From assembly GCA_947579605.1 (NCBI GenBank), contig OX388319.1:620001-684000 (forward strand): a stretch of 64,000 nucleotides of DNA. The letters run 5' to 3'. This document shows positions 31,115-42,745 of this stretch, in pieces. Position numbers and translations under genes: made by a program. Every line of letters starts with the position of its first letter. Positions within the stretch are counted from its first letter, which is position 1. This DNA is from Athripsodes cinereus. Lineage: Eukaryota; Arthropoda; Insecta; Trichoptera; Leptoceridae. Under the pieces are notes generated by a model. The model was not told where the DNA came from and searched no databases. It saw only the letters and a program-made list of their open reading frames with translations.

Positions 31115-31480
31115 TAATCGCCTGACGATGGGTAGAGAGTCTCCGAATACTAGTAAGCGAAGTTAATAAAATATTGTTTTTTTTAAGCATCTGGCAAAGA
31201 ATTGGTCTCTCACTCTTGTCCGTAAGTTTTCGAGGTGTCCTGTAAAAGGCAGGTGTTTTAAAAAATAAAGACTTTTTACATATCAAAGTCAGTGATGAGG
31301 TTTGCCAACCAACCTGAATCTCTTAATTGTTTGTTGGCACAGAGAATACGACTTGGATTTTTATTACATGCAGCTGATCTGCTGGCTACCCCACTTGTAG
31401 GATATGCCGTGATGGTATAGATAGGAGTGAATAAAATCATTTTTGGAAGTTAACTACATACCATGTTTTTTTTACAATTT
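31115..31480 (+). mobile_element. Penelope-like terminus with hammerhead-like core, interrupted
   Basis: TCGC, CTGACGA (31122-31128), T, a decayed stem II, GAA (31145), palindrome TACTAGTA, A, GCGA, then AGTTAATAAA. The continuation TTTTGGAAGTTAACTACATA appears only at 31440, after an inserted RTE-type end (31325-31432: GCTGGCTACCCCACTTGTAG, GATGGTATAGATAG). Same family as 5859-6067. Confidence 0.55.
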
Positions 31481-31664
31481 AACCTAATACAGTGTTTAAT
31501 AAATATTATGTTTTAGATTAGAAAGAAGAATAGATACTTTAGGGGATATAAAACAGAAATAAAAAAATAATATTACAGGCGTAGTGCTGATATTTTGAAC
31601 CTACGTTTTGAGCCTAATCCTTTGATATCCTGGATAGGTTAATTTTTCCCGGCATTAGGCTATT

Positions 31665-31960
31665 GTTGAAATAATTTTATTTCCCGGATATTTCAGGAGT
31701 CCAGAGACGCCTATTTTCCGTTTAGGTGACAATAAAGTATGCAGCGTTCGTGGTATTTGAAAACACTTCACCAAGCCAGATGGGTCGAGGAGTGTCGACA
31801 GTCATACCCAGAATTATTTCCTCTCTTGTATCCATCATCAAAGGACATTCCCAAAGGATATGTTCTGCATATTGAGCTCCTGTCCCACATGTGCACCATG
31901 GATTATCAGTTAAGGCTAACTCAAAAAGTTTACCTTTTAGCTAGCCATGTCCAGTGACAT
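31665..31960 (-). pseudogene. R1-clade LINE 3' end, internally deleted
   Basis: It shares TGGGTCGAGGAGTGTCGACA, CATTCCCAAAGGATATGTTC and TTAGGTGACAATAAAG with 19270-19923. About 130 bp between the UTR and the coding part are missing. Minus-strand peptide remnants include AEHILWECPLMMD. Confidence 0.75.
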
Positions 31961-32149
31961 TGGGCTCTTGTGTGATAATGACTGATCATTTGGAATCATA
32001 TCTGGTTGTATATTGCTGAGAAGTTTGGATGACAATTTTGCCGCCGCGTAAAAATAATAAGAGTACCTACCTAAATAAAGTCACAATATACAATTAATGT
32101 ATGCATTCACAAGTTTCGCAACCATAAACCTATACGGATACATAATACA

Positions 32150-33806
32150 AACATGTTTTAAAAAAGTGTATAGTGTAAGTAGCAATAGTAAAAGTGTTTC
32201 CGAAGATACTAATGATTACACGAAAGTCCAAGAATCTTCTCAAATATATATTTCAGATTGTTACATTGCACCTAACAAAATAGAGAAAAAAATAAAATCC
32301 CTAGATCCAAACAAAGGAGCCGGTCCTGATAAAATTCCAACCAAGTTTCTCAAAAATTGCTCAAATGCATTAATTTATCCTCTCACAATTATTTTCAATG
32401 CATCTTTATCCTCAGGTATTTTTCCTGAAGTGTGGAAAGAGGGATACCTTACTCCTATATTTAAATCAGGTGATAAAAATAACATATCCAACTACAGACC
32501 GATATGTATCCAATCTGCGCTGCCAAAAATGTTTGAGTCCCTTGTGTTGGATAACATTATCGGTAAAATCAGACCAACCATTTCTCCGGAGCAGCATGGA
32601 TTTTTATCTGGTCGATCAACTGAAACTAATTTAGCAGTATACACAAACGACATTGCCGAATGTCTTGCTGAAAAAAGTCAAATTGATGCAATCTATACAG
32701 ATTTCAGCAAGGCATTTGACAAAGTCTCACATAAAGTGCTGTTGGATAAGTTAAAGCTGATAGGAGTAGAAGGAAAGATGTTAACGTGGATAGAGTCATA
32801 TCTTATAAATAGAAGATTGAGAGTGAAAATTGAATCATCAGTTTCCGAAGCATTTTTGGCTTCAAGTGGAGTACCGCAAGGTTCACACTTGGGTCCCTTA
32901 CTATTTACCATATTTATAAATGATATAGCAACAATATTCATGGATGTTAAGGTATTGTTATTTGCTGATGACCTCAAACTTTACAGGGTTATAAAGAATG
33001 TAACAGATTGTGATGTACTGCAAAATAATGTCAACCTGCTGCAATCGTGGTGTGAGGTAAATGAACTACATTTAAATATTGAAAAATGTAAAGTCATTAG
33101 ATATTTTAGGACTAAAAATCCAATAAAACATCAATATTCTCTAAACGGAAAAAATCTTGAATCTGTGAGTCAGATCCGAGATCTCGGAGTAATATTTGAT
33201 GAAAAATTGAGTTTCATTCCCCACATTACCATGATTGCAGATAAGGCCTTGAAGATGTTGGGGTTCATAAGCAGAATATGCAAAGATTTTAAATCTATCA
33301 ACTGTCTGGTAACCTTGTATTGTGCATTGGTCCGAAGCCAACTGGAATATGTAACGCCGATATGGTCTCCACATTACGCAGTACATGTGAAAACCATAGA
33401 ACGTGTTCAACACAAATTCTTGAGGCTGATTAATTACAAACAAGGTATACCGATAGAAGATATTAATTATAATTATTTATTACCATTGTTGAACATGTTA
33501 ACGCTCGCTGATAGAAGAAACATCAATGACATATTGTTGCTACATAAAATAATAAATAATTTAATAGACAGTACGGCCCTGGTTGAAAATATAAAATATC
33601 ATGTTCAAAGTAGACCCTTAAGACAATCCACACTATTCTCTATTCCTAGAACTAAAACCAATCACTTCCAACATAGCATCATCCCCCGTCTCCATAGTGC
33701 AGCGAATACATATGGTCACATTGTAGATATTTTTTATGACACTCAAACTGCTGTCAAACGGTCAATTACAACCCATCTTTTGTCTCTCTATAATGATACA
33801 ATATAA
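32150..33806 (+). CDS. Jockey-like non-LTR reverse transcriptase, intact frame
   Basis: The open frame runs from 32097; element homology starts around 32150 (FKKVYSVSSN). RT motifs in order: KGAGPDKIPTKFLKN, FPEVWKEGYLTPIFKSGDKN, NYRPICI, EQHGFLSGRSTETNL, TDFSKAFDKVSH, SSGVPQGSHLGPLLFTIFIN, FADDLKLY (active-site ADD), then IRDLGVIFDEKLSF and the thumb/C-terminal region to a stop at 33806. The endonuclease is missing (5' truncation). No internal stop, so the insertion is young. It copies element RNA at the target site in trans if translated. Confidence 0.85.
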
Positions 33807-34104
33807 CGTAACTACATAATATACATAATCCATGTACCTACTATACACTTGTGTGTATTGGCTGAGAATTGCGTGAATGCTATCTGAAGTATGTTTGCAT
33901 ATATGCACTATTGTTTTATGTTGAGTTGTCCACATTTATCCTTAAATATTTCTACTTTTATGTATGTTATTATAGTAAAGGTAATGTTATTAATTTTACG
34001 TACCTATATCTGACCTATATCTATTTTTTTGAAATGTATACCATGTTAAGAATATGTTGAAATGTTTACCAATATTTTTTTTTTTTTTTGATAATTTATT
34101 TTTT
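33807..34104 (+). other. 3' UTR of the jockey-like element and T-run
   Basis: AT-rich, non-coding, ending in T14 near 34076-34090 and adjoining the SINE tail. Confidence 0.5.
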
Positions 34105-34442
34105 TATTTATTTATTTATTTATTAATCAATAGACGGCATAAGCCTTTATACAATTGGTTGTTTGGAAGAAATTACATATGTGGTAAGTCCACCAGCTAT
34201 ACTAACATCAGCTGTGTATAGAAAAGATAAAAAAAAGAATATTGAGAGAAGTCCGTGTTGATAAGAAAGTAATTACTGTAAATTTAATACATGAATCTAC
34301 CATAATAGGGCTAAAAGACAACGTCATCTCATTTGGTAGTGCCCCGGACGGGACTTGAACCCGCACTCCCATCTTGTCGCGAGATATGATTTGTCCAAAT
34401 TAAGCTACCGGGTGACTTCCCAGTCTCCGATATTCTCGCTTA
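34105..34442 (-). mobile_element. Full-length tRNA-like SINE (minus)
   Basis: Minus strand: head near 34442, A-box-like GGTAGCTTAATTTGGACAAA, B box CGGGTTCAAGTCCCGTCCGG, body as in 30655-30957, then AAAGGCTTATGCCGTCTATT and (AAAT)n at 34105-34125. Family members also at 27478-27794 and 30655-30957. Confidence 0.8.
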
Positions 34443-34483
34443 TAATGTGGTGTTCTCACTTTGGCGAATATCGCCAGGCACCA
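34443..34483 (+). mobile_element. Terminal fragment of the 1619-2155 family
   Basis: ATGTGGTGTTCTCACTTTGG, CGAATATCGCCAGG, cut off by copy C. Confidence 0.55.
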
Positions 34484-35051
34484 CACTGTCCACAAAGCAG
34501 CACACCACCCACTGAGCTGTTCCGCTGACGAAAATGTGTGGCGAAGGCTGTGCTCAGCTTCTTAAACTCGTTGAACTCAAAAGGGCAAATACCTCTAAAT
34601 TTGCAGAAAGAAGAAACAAAGTCGCAGCGTCATCTGCCTGGAATAGATTGCCTTCAGACAAAATTGAAAATGCTACCATTCAGGAGAAATCACAGCGCCC
34701 TTGAAATGGCCATGGATCATTAAACGGCGTCATGTATAATTTGTTCAATCATCATTATTATGTGTGTATATCTCAAACATGGAGTACTCTAATGGAAACG
34801 TTGTATTTGTAATTCAACAAATTGGCAAGAAAGCTTGCGTACGCGCATATCAATTAATGGCAGAATTTTGTTTCAAACAATAAAAAGGTATTTTGTAAAA
34901 GTATTTTGTGTAAAATACAAAATACTCAAAAAAAGTATTTCAAATAAAATACAAAATACTTTTTACAAAAAGGTATTTGAAATACAAAATACAAATACGT
35001 ATTTTGTATTTGTATTTTAAATACTTTTATTTCAAATACGTCACATCTCTG
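34484..35051 (+). mobile_element. hAT-like element with LINE cargo, copy C (left-truncated)
   Basis: Nearly identical to the last 560 bp of copy B: CR1-like cargo (CTTAAACTCGTTGAACTCAA, TAAACGGCGTCATGTATAAT), the AAATAC-rich zone and CACATCTCTG at 35051. The left terminus and RTE-like part are missing. Confidence 0.85.
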
Positions 35052-35089
35052 GAAATTAGATTAATACATGTATGTATATTTTTCATCAA

Positions 35090-35255
35090 ACCGTAAAGGA
35101 CGGCCGCGTATTGAGTAAGAGAAATCGGCGAACATAGTATGAGAAACTGGATGAATGTAGAGGAAGCGAAAGAAGTATGTAGGGATAGTTCGACATGGCG
35201 TTCCGTTCTCTCTGCCTAACCCACCTGGGACACGGCGTGATGGTATAGTATAGTT
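35090..35255 (+). pseudogene. RTE-type LINE 3' end
   Basis: KDGRVLSKRNRR, a frameshift, MRNWMNVEEAKEVCRD, WRSVLSA, stop, then GTGATGGTATAGTATAG. Same family as 9010-9400. Confidence 0.75.
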
Positions 35256-35624
35256 TTTTTCTTGTTTAATTCTATTCTTTTCTTTTAAAGACTATCAACT
35301 CGGTCAATTAATACTTATATATTACTATTATTGCAATACATTTATTTTAAACATCCATATTATCATGTACTTATTTTATTAAACCTTATTTTTCTATATT
35401 TTACCATTATTACAATACACTTATTTTATTATGCACCTTTATTACTATGATCGATTTTGTGATCTGAAAAAAAATCATTGGATAATATTATAATTCAAGA
35501 TCTTTAGCATTTTACAAAAGTGTCATTAAATGTCTACCCATAGTAGCAGAAAAGTATGCTATACGGCCCAAATGCCGATATCTTAGCTGCGCGTCAGAGA
35601 TTCCGTTGATCAACCGGCCTCGGG

Positions 35625-35879
35625 ATGATAACTTCCCTCAACGCACTTTGTTTTACACCTAGGCACAACCGAATGTCCCACACTAGCCAGTATGAGCACC
35701 TTGTCAATGAACCAGTGTTGTATGAACTGTACGAGGTAGACAATTGTATATATAGTGGCGTGTCACTAAGTGGCGTCGAGTCTTGGTTACCATCTCAGTG
35801 TCGGATCTCTCAAGAGTTTGCCAGTGCAGAGAAAGTGCGACGTCTAAAGCATTGGTCCGAATTGTATTTCAAAAGGTAG
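35625..35879 (+). pseudogene. Possible exon or gene fragment, unknown (weak DHX37/Kurz resemblance)
   Basis: The frame contains EPVLYELYEVDNCIYSGVSL, SGVESWLPSQC, then KVRRLKHWSELYFKR, and GTAGGT (a possible donor) at the end. E-x-V-x-Y-x-E...Y-x-GVS...W-x-P recalls a segment of the DHX37/Kurz RNA-helicase C-terminus; this is from memory and weak. Upstream frames (YGPNADILAARQRFR, stop) hint at a decayed longer ORF. Confidence 0.25.
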
Positions 35880-35929
35880 GTCCAATCCATGGTAGTTTTT
35901 AGTAATGACCAGAGGTAGAGGTCGTCAAA

Positions 35930-36118
35930 TGAAAACACCGTGTTGATCAAGTAAAATCTAGTTTATTGGGCCGTCTGGCCGATCAAATATACAACTTATA
36001 TACAACGTTGGTAGGCGATTTACGTCTCCGGACTTAGTACCCATAATACAAGATTCATCTGAGTTTGGGACTAGCTCGATCTGTGTGAATTGTCTATGTA
36101 TGTTATGTTATGTTATAT
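35930..36118 (-). repeat. Dispersed repeat, probable retroelement end
   Basis: Minus strand: ACTAGTCCCAAACTCAGATG-like text (here GAGCTAGTCCCAAACTCAGA), CTTGTATTATGGGTACTAAG, AATAAACTAGATTTTACTTG. An (ATGTT)n run lies at 36097-36117. It could be an LTR or LINE 3' end; unassigned. Confidence 0.35.
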
Positions 36119-36128
36119 CTTGCACACA

Positions 36129-36406
36129 ATAGACCATTAAAGGTCACGTGGTCTTGTCTATGGATTTGCTTTTGCTTGGGGGGCAAACAGTCAAATTGCG
36201 CAAATAACCCTTGTAAGATGTTATGCCATAAGAGAAAAAAAAGAAAGTCAGAGGACAAAATAATAACAAAATCGACACTGACAGTTTTTTGATTATTAGG
36301 TATTCTTTAGGCGTTTCACCTAATATTACACCGTAATCGTCTGTTGTGTTGGGATGCCTGATGCCCCTCAATGATTTTTCTGTGACGTCATCCTTTAATG
36401 GTCTAT
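36129..36406. mobile_element. MITE, 278 bp (ATAGACCATTAAAGG)
   Basis: ATAGACCATTAAAGG (36129) and CCTTTAATGGTCTAT (to 36406) are perfect inverted ends with further TGACGT / ACGT similarity. No coding content. Confidence 0.85.
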
Positions 36407-36469
36407 GCAGAGTAATAAATAGGTATAGATTCTATAGAGATGTTGTATTATAAATACAGTATTATAACA

Positions 36470-36660
36470 CAGTTTACATATAAATCACTGTTGAGCACAC
36501 GTCTCCCCTCTGCAAAATGTCTGCAAACATCTTTGTCATGGAACTGTTGGGCTCTCTGCAACCAGTCAACGGAAATTCTTCTTGTATCATCAGACCATCG
36601 TGTACGATCACGCAGGACGTCATCCTCTCTTTCTTATAATCTACTATAATGTAGATTAAA
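36470..36660 (-). pseudogene. Possible LINE C-terminal fragment
   Basis: The minus-strand frame RDDVLRDRTRWSDDTRRISV, DWLQRAQQFHDKDVCRHFAE resembles the R-x-x-x-RW-x-DD ... W-x-x-x-AQ tail of RTE/I-type elements. Short, with no RT core. Confidence 0.35.
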
Positions 36661-36669
36661 TTACGTAAG

Positions 36670-36856
36670 GGTGCTAACACAAAGAAAGCAGGTTACCTGC
36701 TTTCCGATGCCTGCGTCTACCCGCGCCGAGAATGGTTACATGCATTTCAATGGACACGAACATAGTAAAAGCAGGAACGCCGATTGCGATTTACTTTACC
36801 GGCGCTTACCGGCACTTATCGGCGCTGGCAACCTACTTTCTTTGTGTTTGCACACC
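36670..36856. mobile_element. MITE, 187 bp (GGTGCTAACACAAAGAAAGC)
   Basis: Left GGTGCTAACACAAAGAAAGC and right, read inward, GGTGTGCAAACACAAAGAAA form imperfect inverted ends of about 27 bp, with GCCGGTAAG-like palindromic words inside. Confidence 0.8.
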
Positions 36857-37130
36857 AATAAGTGTTATGTGTACCTACATCCGTACATCGCATCGTTCAC
36901 AAATTATTTATCACCCTCTTAAATCATTATTATTAACCGGAGCCCGCGGTATAATAACAAATCTCGTCATAAATGTACGCTTTGCTTTTTGACGGTTCAA
37001 TAAAAAATTAAAAACAATGAAATCATAGTAATAATTTAAATACTTTTTTGTGTAAACACTGTAAACATCATTAATATTGTATCCCCATTTGTTGTTGTTG
37101 TAACAAAAATATAATATTATAACATAAAGG

Positions 37131-37589
37131 AGCGTTCACATTTGTTCACTGTGATCATTCTGGATGAACCTCCAAAATGAAAAGGTATGAACAGGCGTTT
37201 CAACAATAGTGATCACTAGCGATGACGGATGAAAGCGATTAGCACCCGACATAATTTTGATGAAAGATCCTTTCACTGAAGCGAACATGAACAAGTTTTA
37301 TCCTATTATTTGTCTTATTCTCAATGAATTTGTATTCAAAGTCAGAATCATGTCCAAAGTCATGCTGTTTTATTATTATTATTTTTTATTACTATTTTAT
37401 ACAATTTTATTTATTATTATTTTTTTTACGAAAATACGTCAAACTACGAACAACATGACTGTGAGTGTTGACATGCCAGTGAAAGCATAGGATGAACAAG
37501 TGTGAACAAACGTGTTCACTTTTGATGAACAGGTTAGACCCTGACACTCTGGATGATCAGATCATCCAAAGTGAAGCAATGTGAATGCT
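37131..37589. mobile_element. Non-autonomous element, inverted ends AGCGTTCACATT
   Basis: AGCGTTCACATTTGTTCACT at left; the right end, read inward, is AGCATTCACATTGCTTCACT, with GATCATCCAGA-like words on both sides. Interior AT-rich. The GTTCACATT start resembles the 1619-2155 family but the rest differs. Confidence 0.7.
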
Positions 37590-37645
37590 ACTTGACACAA
37601 CGTCTCAAATCAGTATAAAATGATATATCATACAAAAGTACTTAC

Positions 37646-37716
37646 CTCTGTATCCGCCATATGCCTGGACATGAACCCATAATGGTATCACGGGATACTT
37701 CGGTGACACTTCTCTT
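37646..37716 (-). CDS. Weak exon candidate
   Basis: The minus-strand frame VSPKYPVIPLWVHVQAYGGY, RG ends at donor GTAAGT (37645). PVIPLWVH recalls the strand before the carboxylesterase oxyanion hole (compare PVMFWVHGGGY in the gene here) but lacks HGG. No acceptor is convincing; (TAAA)n lies just upstream. It may be a scrap of a paralogue or chance. Confidence 0.2.
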
Positions 37717-37719
37717 ATT

Positions 37720-38790
37720 TATTTATTTATTTATTTACACATTTGTAAACACTTTAAACACTACATACGTTTTTTAACCATAGTACTTACGTAATTTGCT
37801 TATTTAACACCTAATTAATTTAAAATATTTATACTTCATCCTTTTCAAGTATCTACCAATAATCATAATGTTTATGTACACTTGAGAAAAGACATTAAAA
37901 GCTATCGTAAATAAAAACACGAGTAAACTTATTATTATTAATACCTATATATAATGCTATTTTTATGATATGTGATCACTGTGAATAACTAACTAATTAA
38001 CTGAATTAACTAATAAATATAATATGTTTCGCCACCTAAGAAAATAATTATTAATGATGTTATGTAAAAAAACTTTTAGAGAAATACCTAGGTATTATTT
38101 AAAACAGATTAGATACCTATATAATTTTGATATGATTATTCAAAAACAGAGATGAAGCGATGCGCATGAAAAATGATCAACTGTCAAATACTTATTGTTT
38201 TTCTTGCTATGGTCTAGAAATAATGTTCTTGATTTAAATTTTAAAAAAATTAAATTTTAGCGGGTAGGCGGTATAACTAGCCGCCAAAACTAGACAATCA
38301 ATGAACGAAATTCTTCATTGTTTGGCGAATGTTCGCAGAGGCTGATGGTCCACGAATGTGCCTGCATCTGCAAGATGATGGTGTAACAATGTAAATGGCT
38401 TGGCTGCTTGTGATGTCCAACTCACGCAAACAACCTGACCCTAGGCCTATACATGTATACATCACGAAAATATTTTTGTGTTTATCTTAATAATTGGTCA
38501 TATATTGAATAATTACTAGCGCCATTGTGTCTAATATTATTTAACTATGAGTAGGTACAATCTAATTCTAGAATTTAAAATCTTGCATAGAAATCGCTGG
38601 CCACAACTGCCATAGATAATAATGACATGATCTTTTGTTTACATTGATGCAATTTTCTGTTTGTATTGTACCAAATGACCAAGAGACGCGTGCGCGTCCA
38701 CACTAATCGAACGAACGATACCAACGGCGTCTCTCTTTTCCCTTGCATGTTAAAATATATACGAAAACATAATTTATTACATAATAATAT
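37720..38790. other. AT-rich interval without recognised gene
   Basis: (TTTA)n at 37717-37735, AT-rich sequence, and a GTTTGGCGAATGTTCGC word near 38320. No ORF that I can support. Confidence 0.4.
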
Positions 38791-41591
38791 TATGTTTAGA
38801 TGCAGAGTCGACATTTTAGGCATTAGCGAGACTCACTGGAAAGATTGCGGACACACCACAACAGAATCAGGAAATACGATATACTTTTCAGGAAATAAGA
38901 CCACAAGCCGAAATGGGGTGGCTATAATTGTGCCCAGAAAATTGAAAAATTCTGTAATCGGATACAACACAGTTAGTGATAGGATTATCTATATAAAATT
39001 AAACTGCAAGCCATGCCCTCTAAATATAATACAAGTCTATGCTCCAACATCAACATCTTCAGAGGAGGACTTAGAAAACTTCTATGCACAACTCACGGAA
39101 ACCATAAACCAAGTGTCAAAGAAAGAAATAACTGTTGTGCAAGAGGACTATAACGCAAAGATTGGTGAAAATAAAAATGATACCCTTTGCGGAACCACAG
39201 TAGGAAAATTTGGTCTAGGTAATCGCAACGAGAGGGGAGAACGCATGCTGCACTTTTGCATCGAAAACCAGCTGACGGTCATGAATACGTGGTTCCAACA
39301 CCATCCACGTAAACTATACACATGGAACTCTCCGGGGAACAGATACCGCAACCAAATAGACTACATAACAATAAACTCGAGGTGGAGGTATACTATTTAT
39401 AATGCAAAATGTTATCCGGGAGCAGACTGCGGGACAGACCATCAGCTGCTCATTGCCGATTTAAAAATAAAACTTAGTAACACTAAAAGACTAAATAATA
39501 AACAACTGAGACTGGATAACAATTCACTCAAACATTTTGAAGAAACTATGACCCAAAAAATACAAAATTTAGACCAAGATCCGTTTGAATCTGCCAACTC
39601 AACCTGGTTAAAATTAAAAAATGTTGCGTCAACCACAGCAAAAGAAATGAGTAATGCTTCCACTAGTCGTCAAAGACGCAAAGAATGGATATCCGACAGT
39701 ACATGGGCCCTGATTGAAGAAAGGAGGCAAATAAAGGAATTGGGAATTGCTGATCCCAATAACAAGTTGAAGTACAGAGAACTGCACAAGAGAGTAAAGA
39801 ATGCATGCAGAAGAGACAAAAACACACAAATTAATTCTATATGTACAGAAATCGAAAAGCATGCCACAAATTGTCATACCAAAGATCTGTTCAAGAAGGT
39901 TAAAGTTTTGACTAACAACTTCAAACCAAAAACTTGGCTTGTCGAGGATGAGGACGGAACCTTAATATCTGAACACGACAAAGTCCTAGAGAGGTGGAGG
40001 AAATACAGTCAAAATCTTTATAAGAACAATGACCAACAACCCAACAACAGAGTGGACGCATCTTATGATAGAGAACCAGATATTATGTTAGAAGAGATAG
40101 AAACTGCAATTCATAGACTGAAGAACAAGGCAGTAGGTGGCGATGGTATCCCGGCTGAACTCATCAAGAACATGGGCAAAGAAGGTACACACATGTTACA
40201 CCTTATATGCCAGAAAATATGGAGAACTGGACAATGGCCAGACGATTGGACAGAAACCTTGGTTATCCCTCTACACAAAAAAGGATCCACAAGCAAATGC
40301 GAAAACTACCGTACCATATCGCTACTCTCTCACGCAAGCAAAATCATGCTGGACATATTGAATAAGAGATTAGCAGCTTATATTGACTGGCAAATAGCAC
40401 CAGAACAGGCCGGTTTTGTACCGGGGAAAGGTGCCAGAGAACAAATTCTTAACATGAGGCAACTTATTGAAAAATGCAGAGAATTCAACTTGCCAAAAGT
40501 ACTCTGCTTTATAGACTACGCCAAAGCATTTGACTGCGTGAAATGGAACGACTTGATCCGAGTTCTTTTGGAGATGGGTGTACCTGCACATCTGGCTTCT
40601 CTTATACAAAATTTATACGTAGAGGGATCATCCAGGATCCGCATGGAAGACACGCTATCTGCACCATTCAGGACTGAACAGGGTGTGCGCCAGGGCTGCA
40701 TCCTCTCTCCCAAACTCTTTAATATATATGGAGAATATATAATGAGGAAAGCGCTGGAGGACTGGCAAGGTGGCGTTGCGATTGGAGGTCGTCGAATTAG
40801 TAACCTGAGGTTTGCTGATGATAGCATCACTGGTAGCATCCGATGTATTCGAGATGATGGAATTGTTTCGCCATGTAGAAGAAGAGAGCTTAAAACTTGG
40901 GCTACGTATCAACCGCAGCAAAACCAAGGTTATGTTAATCGACCGACAGGGAGTGCTTGATGAGTCAGTGCAACTCAGAGACCTAGAAGTCATAAAAGTG
41001 TTTGTTTACCTAGACTCGCTTATAAATGACAGTGGTACATGCGAAAAAAAAATACGCAGAAGAATCCAGATGGCTAAAGGTGCCATGACAAACTTGGACA
41101 AGATATGGAAAAATAGAAACATAAGTTTACCTACGAAGATCAGACTGGTAAAGTCACTAGTATTTTCCATATTCTTGTATGCAGCCGAAACCTGGACAAT
41201 CAAATCTCGAGAACGTGCTAGAATAGATGCCTTCGAAATGTGGTGCTGGAGGCGTCTGCTGCGCATACCGTGGACAGCACATAGAACAAATTCGTCCGTT
41301 CTCGAAGAACTGAATATAAAGGAACGGTTGTCCACCATATGCATGCGCCGTGTCCTGCAGTACTTTGGGCACATCGCACGGAGAGGACCAGACAACCTGG
41401 AGAGACTTGTTTTGACTGGAAGTGTGGAGGGCAATAGAGCTAGGGGGCGCGCACCAATGAGATGGAGTGAGCAGGTGAAGGGGGCTACGGGGGGGACCTT
41501 GCATGAGGCGCTGCGAAGATTGGAAGATCGAAATCGCTGGAAGCATTTTGTGCACACCTATACAAATGATGGTCACGATCCTCAGCACTGA
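38790..41591 (+). pseudogene. Nearly complete RTE-like LINE: endonuclease + RT, one frameshift
   Basis: AP-endonuclease: VDILGISETHWKDCG, IIQVYAPTS, VQEDYNAKIGEN, the YTWNSPGNRYRNQIDYI segment, GTDHQLLIADLK. RT: RLKNKAVGGDGIPAELIKNM, WTETLVIPLHKKGS, ENYRTISLLSHASK, PEQAGFVPGKGARE, FIDYAKAFDCVKW, EQGVRQGCILSPKLFNIYGE, ISNLRFADD. A 2-base loss right after FADD (about 40823) shifts the frame, which continues IASLVASDVFEMMELF ... FGHIARRGPDNLERL ... NDGHDPQH to a stop at 41591. The 5' end is probably truncated, since no ORF1 or start is seen. A related C-terminus is at 63060-63345. Nicks target DNA and primes reverse transcription if intact. Confidence 0.88.
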
Positions 41592-42053
41592 GGGACCGAC
41601 AACAAAGAAGATGTTTAACATTTCACGGTCAAATAGTATAATGTATTTGCCATTTGGGAAAATATAGAAAAAGAAAGAAACAGAACTATTATTTGTCGTA
41701 TATGTATATTCCTTCACAGTATATTCCCTAAGTAGTGTAGCCAGTTGACTAACTGCATATTTTCTTCAGACATCAGGATGGGTGGAATATCTTATCGCTG
41801 AATTAAAGATGTTAAACATCTATTGTGTATTCTTAATGTTTTCTAAAAACTGAAAATTAAATTAAAATCATCTAGGCAAGTAACACAACAAGGCATGTAA
41901 CAGTTTTATAATAATATCAAAACATATTATCGACATGAAAATAATGTCACCTCTTCCCACGACATTCCCTGCGCTCTGAAATAATATTTTTATTTATTTA
42001 TTTTACTTAAACATTTCGTAAACTGAGTAAGTAAATTATTCATTATGACAATT

Positions 42054-42290
42054 ATAAATCGAGATCAATAGAGCGAACAAGTCCTTTTTCTATGACAGGA
42101 TGTTTGGTGTCGCAGGATTCGTCACTTGGAACCGACTCCCCGAAGACCTTCGTAAAAACCAATCAATTACAACGTTAAGGAGCAAATTGAAGAGATCGCT
42201 CTTCCAACATAGTTTCCCGCGCCCTTGATATGGATGCTCCATTAAACGGTAAACTGAATAAATCATACGACATACATAATATATACATAT
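42054..42290 (+). mobile_element. CR1-like LINE 3' end
   Basis: NRANKSFFYDRMFGVAGF-like coding remnant, ACTCCCCGAAGACCTTCGTA, GAAGAGATCGCTCTTCCAAC, CATTAAACGG ... TGAATAAATCATACGACATA. The uninterrupted version of the 3' end split at 7365-7985. Confidence 0.7.
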
Positions 42291-42414
42291 ACGTAATACC
42301 TATATTATTATTAGATAACATTAAAGTGTCGTTTACGTGTAATACCTAGGTATATTATTATTGGACAACATTACTTAAAGTGTTTTTCTCCTTTATTTTT
42401 ACTCCTGCCAAGTT

Positions 42415-42745
42415 CTTTATTTCTTCTCTCAGTTAGAGGTTTTTTTAGCGTTCTTCTCCCAGTTCATCAATAGCTCGCTGTATATAACAGTTAAAGAGGG
42501 CTGGCGACATTGAATATCCCTGTCTTACACCTTGTTTGACCCTTACTTCTGCGCAGCTCTCAGCCATTTCGTTCGTGTATAGACTCCAGATCTCTTCTAT
42601 CTTTATAACTCATTCCCTTCATCCCAAATGCCTTTTCAAGATCGATGAATGCTGTGACATATGTGTTTTTATTTATTGTTATTCTCTTTTCTAGAACAAG
42701 TTTTAAACTCAAGATTGCATCTCTTATATTAGCATTTTTTTTTTT
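42415..42745 (-). pseudogene. RTE-like RT fragment (relative of the hAT cargo)
   Basis: Minus strand with frameshifts: IRDAILSLKLVLEKRITINK, TAFIDLEKAFG, YKDRRDLESIHERNG, VKQGVRQGYSMSPALFNCYI, QRAIDELGEER. The QGVRQGYSxSPALFNCYIQ block matches the RTE-like cargo in copies A, B and D, so this is a free-standing relative of the captured LINE. Confidence 0.75.

Noticed and set aside
34330..34420. Genuine tRNA gene
   Set aside because: A and B boxes are present, but there is no convincing acceptor stem, and the unit continues into a body and (AAAT)n tail repeated elsewhere, so a SINE fits better.
37257..37490. 77-codon plus-strand ORF
   Set aside because: Lies inside the element at 37131-37589 and is mostly a hydrophobic T-rich translation without a domain.
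41006..41717. Two long minus-strand ORFs (183 and 186 codons)
   Set aside because: Antisense shadows of the RTE-like C-terminal coding region.
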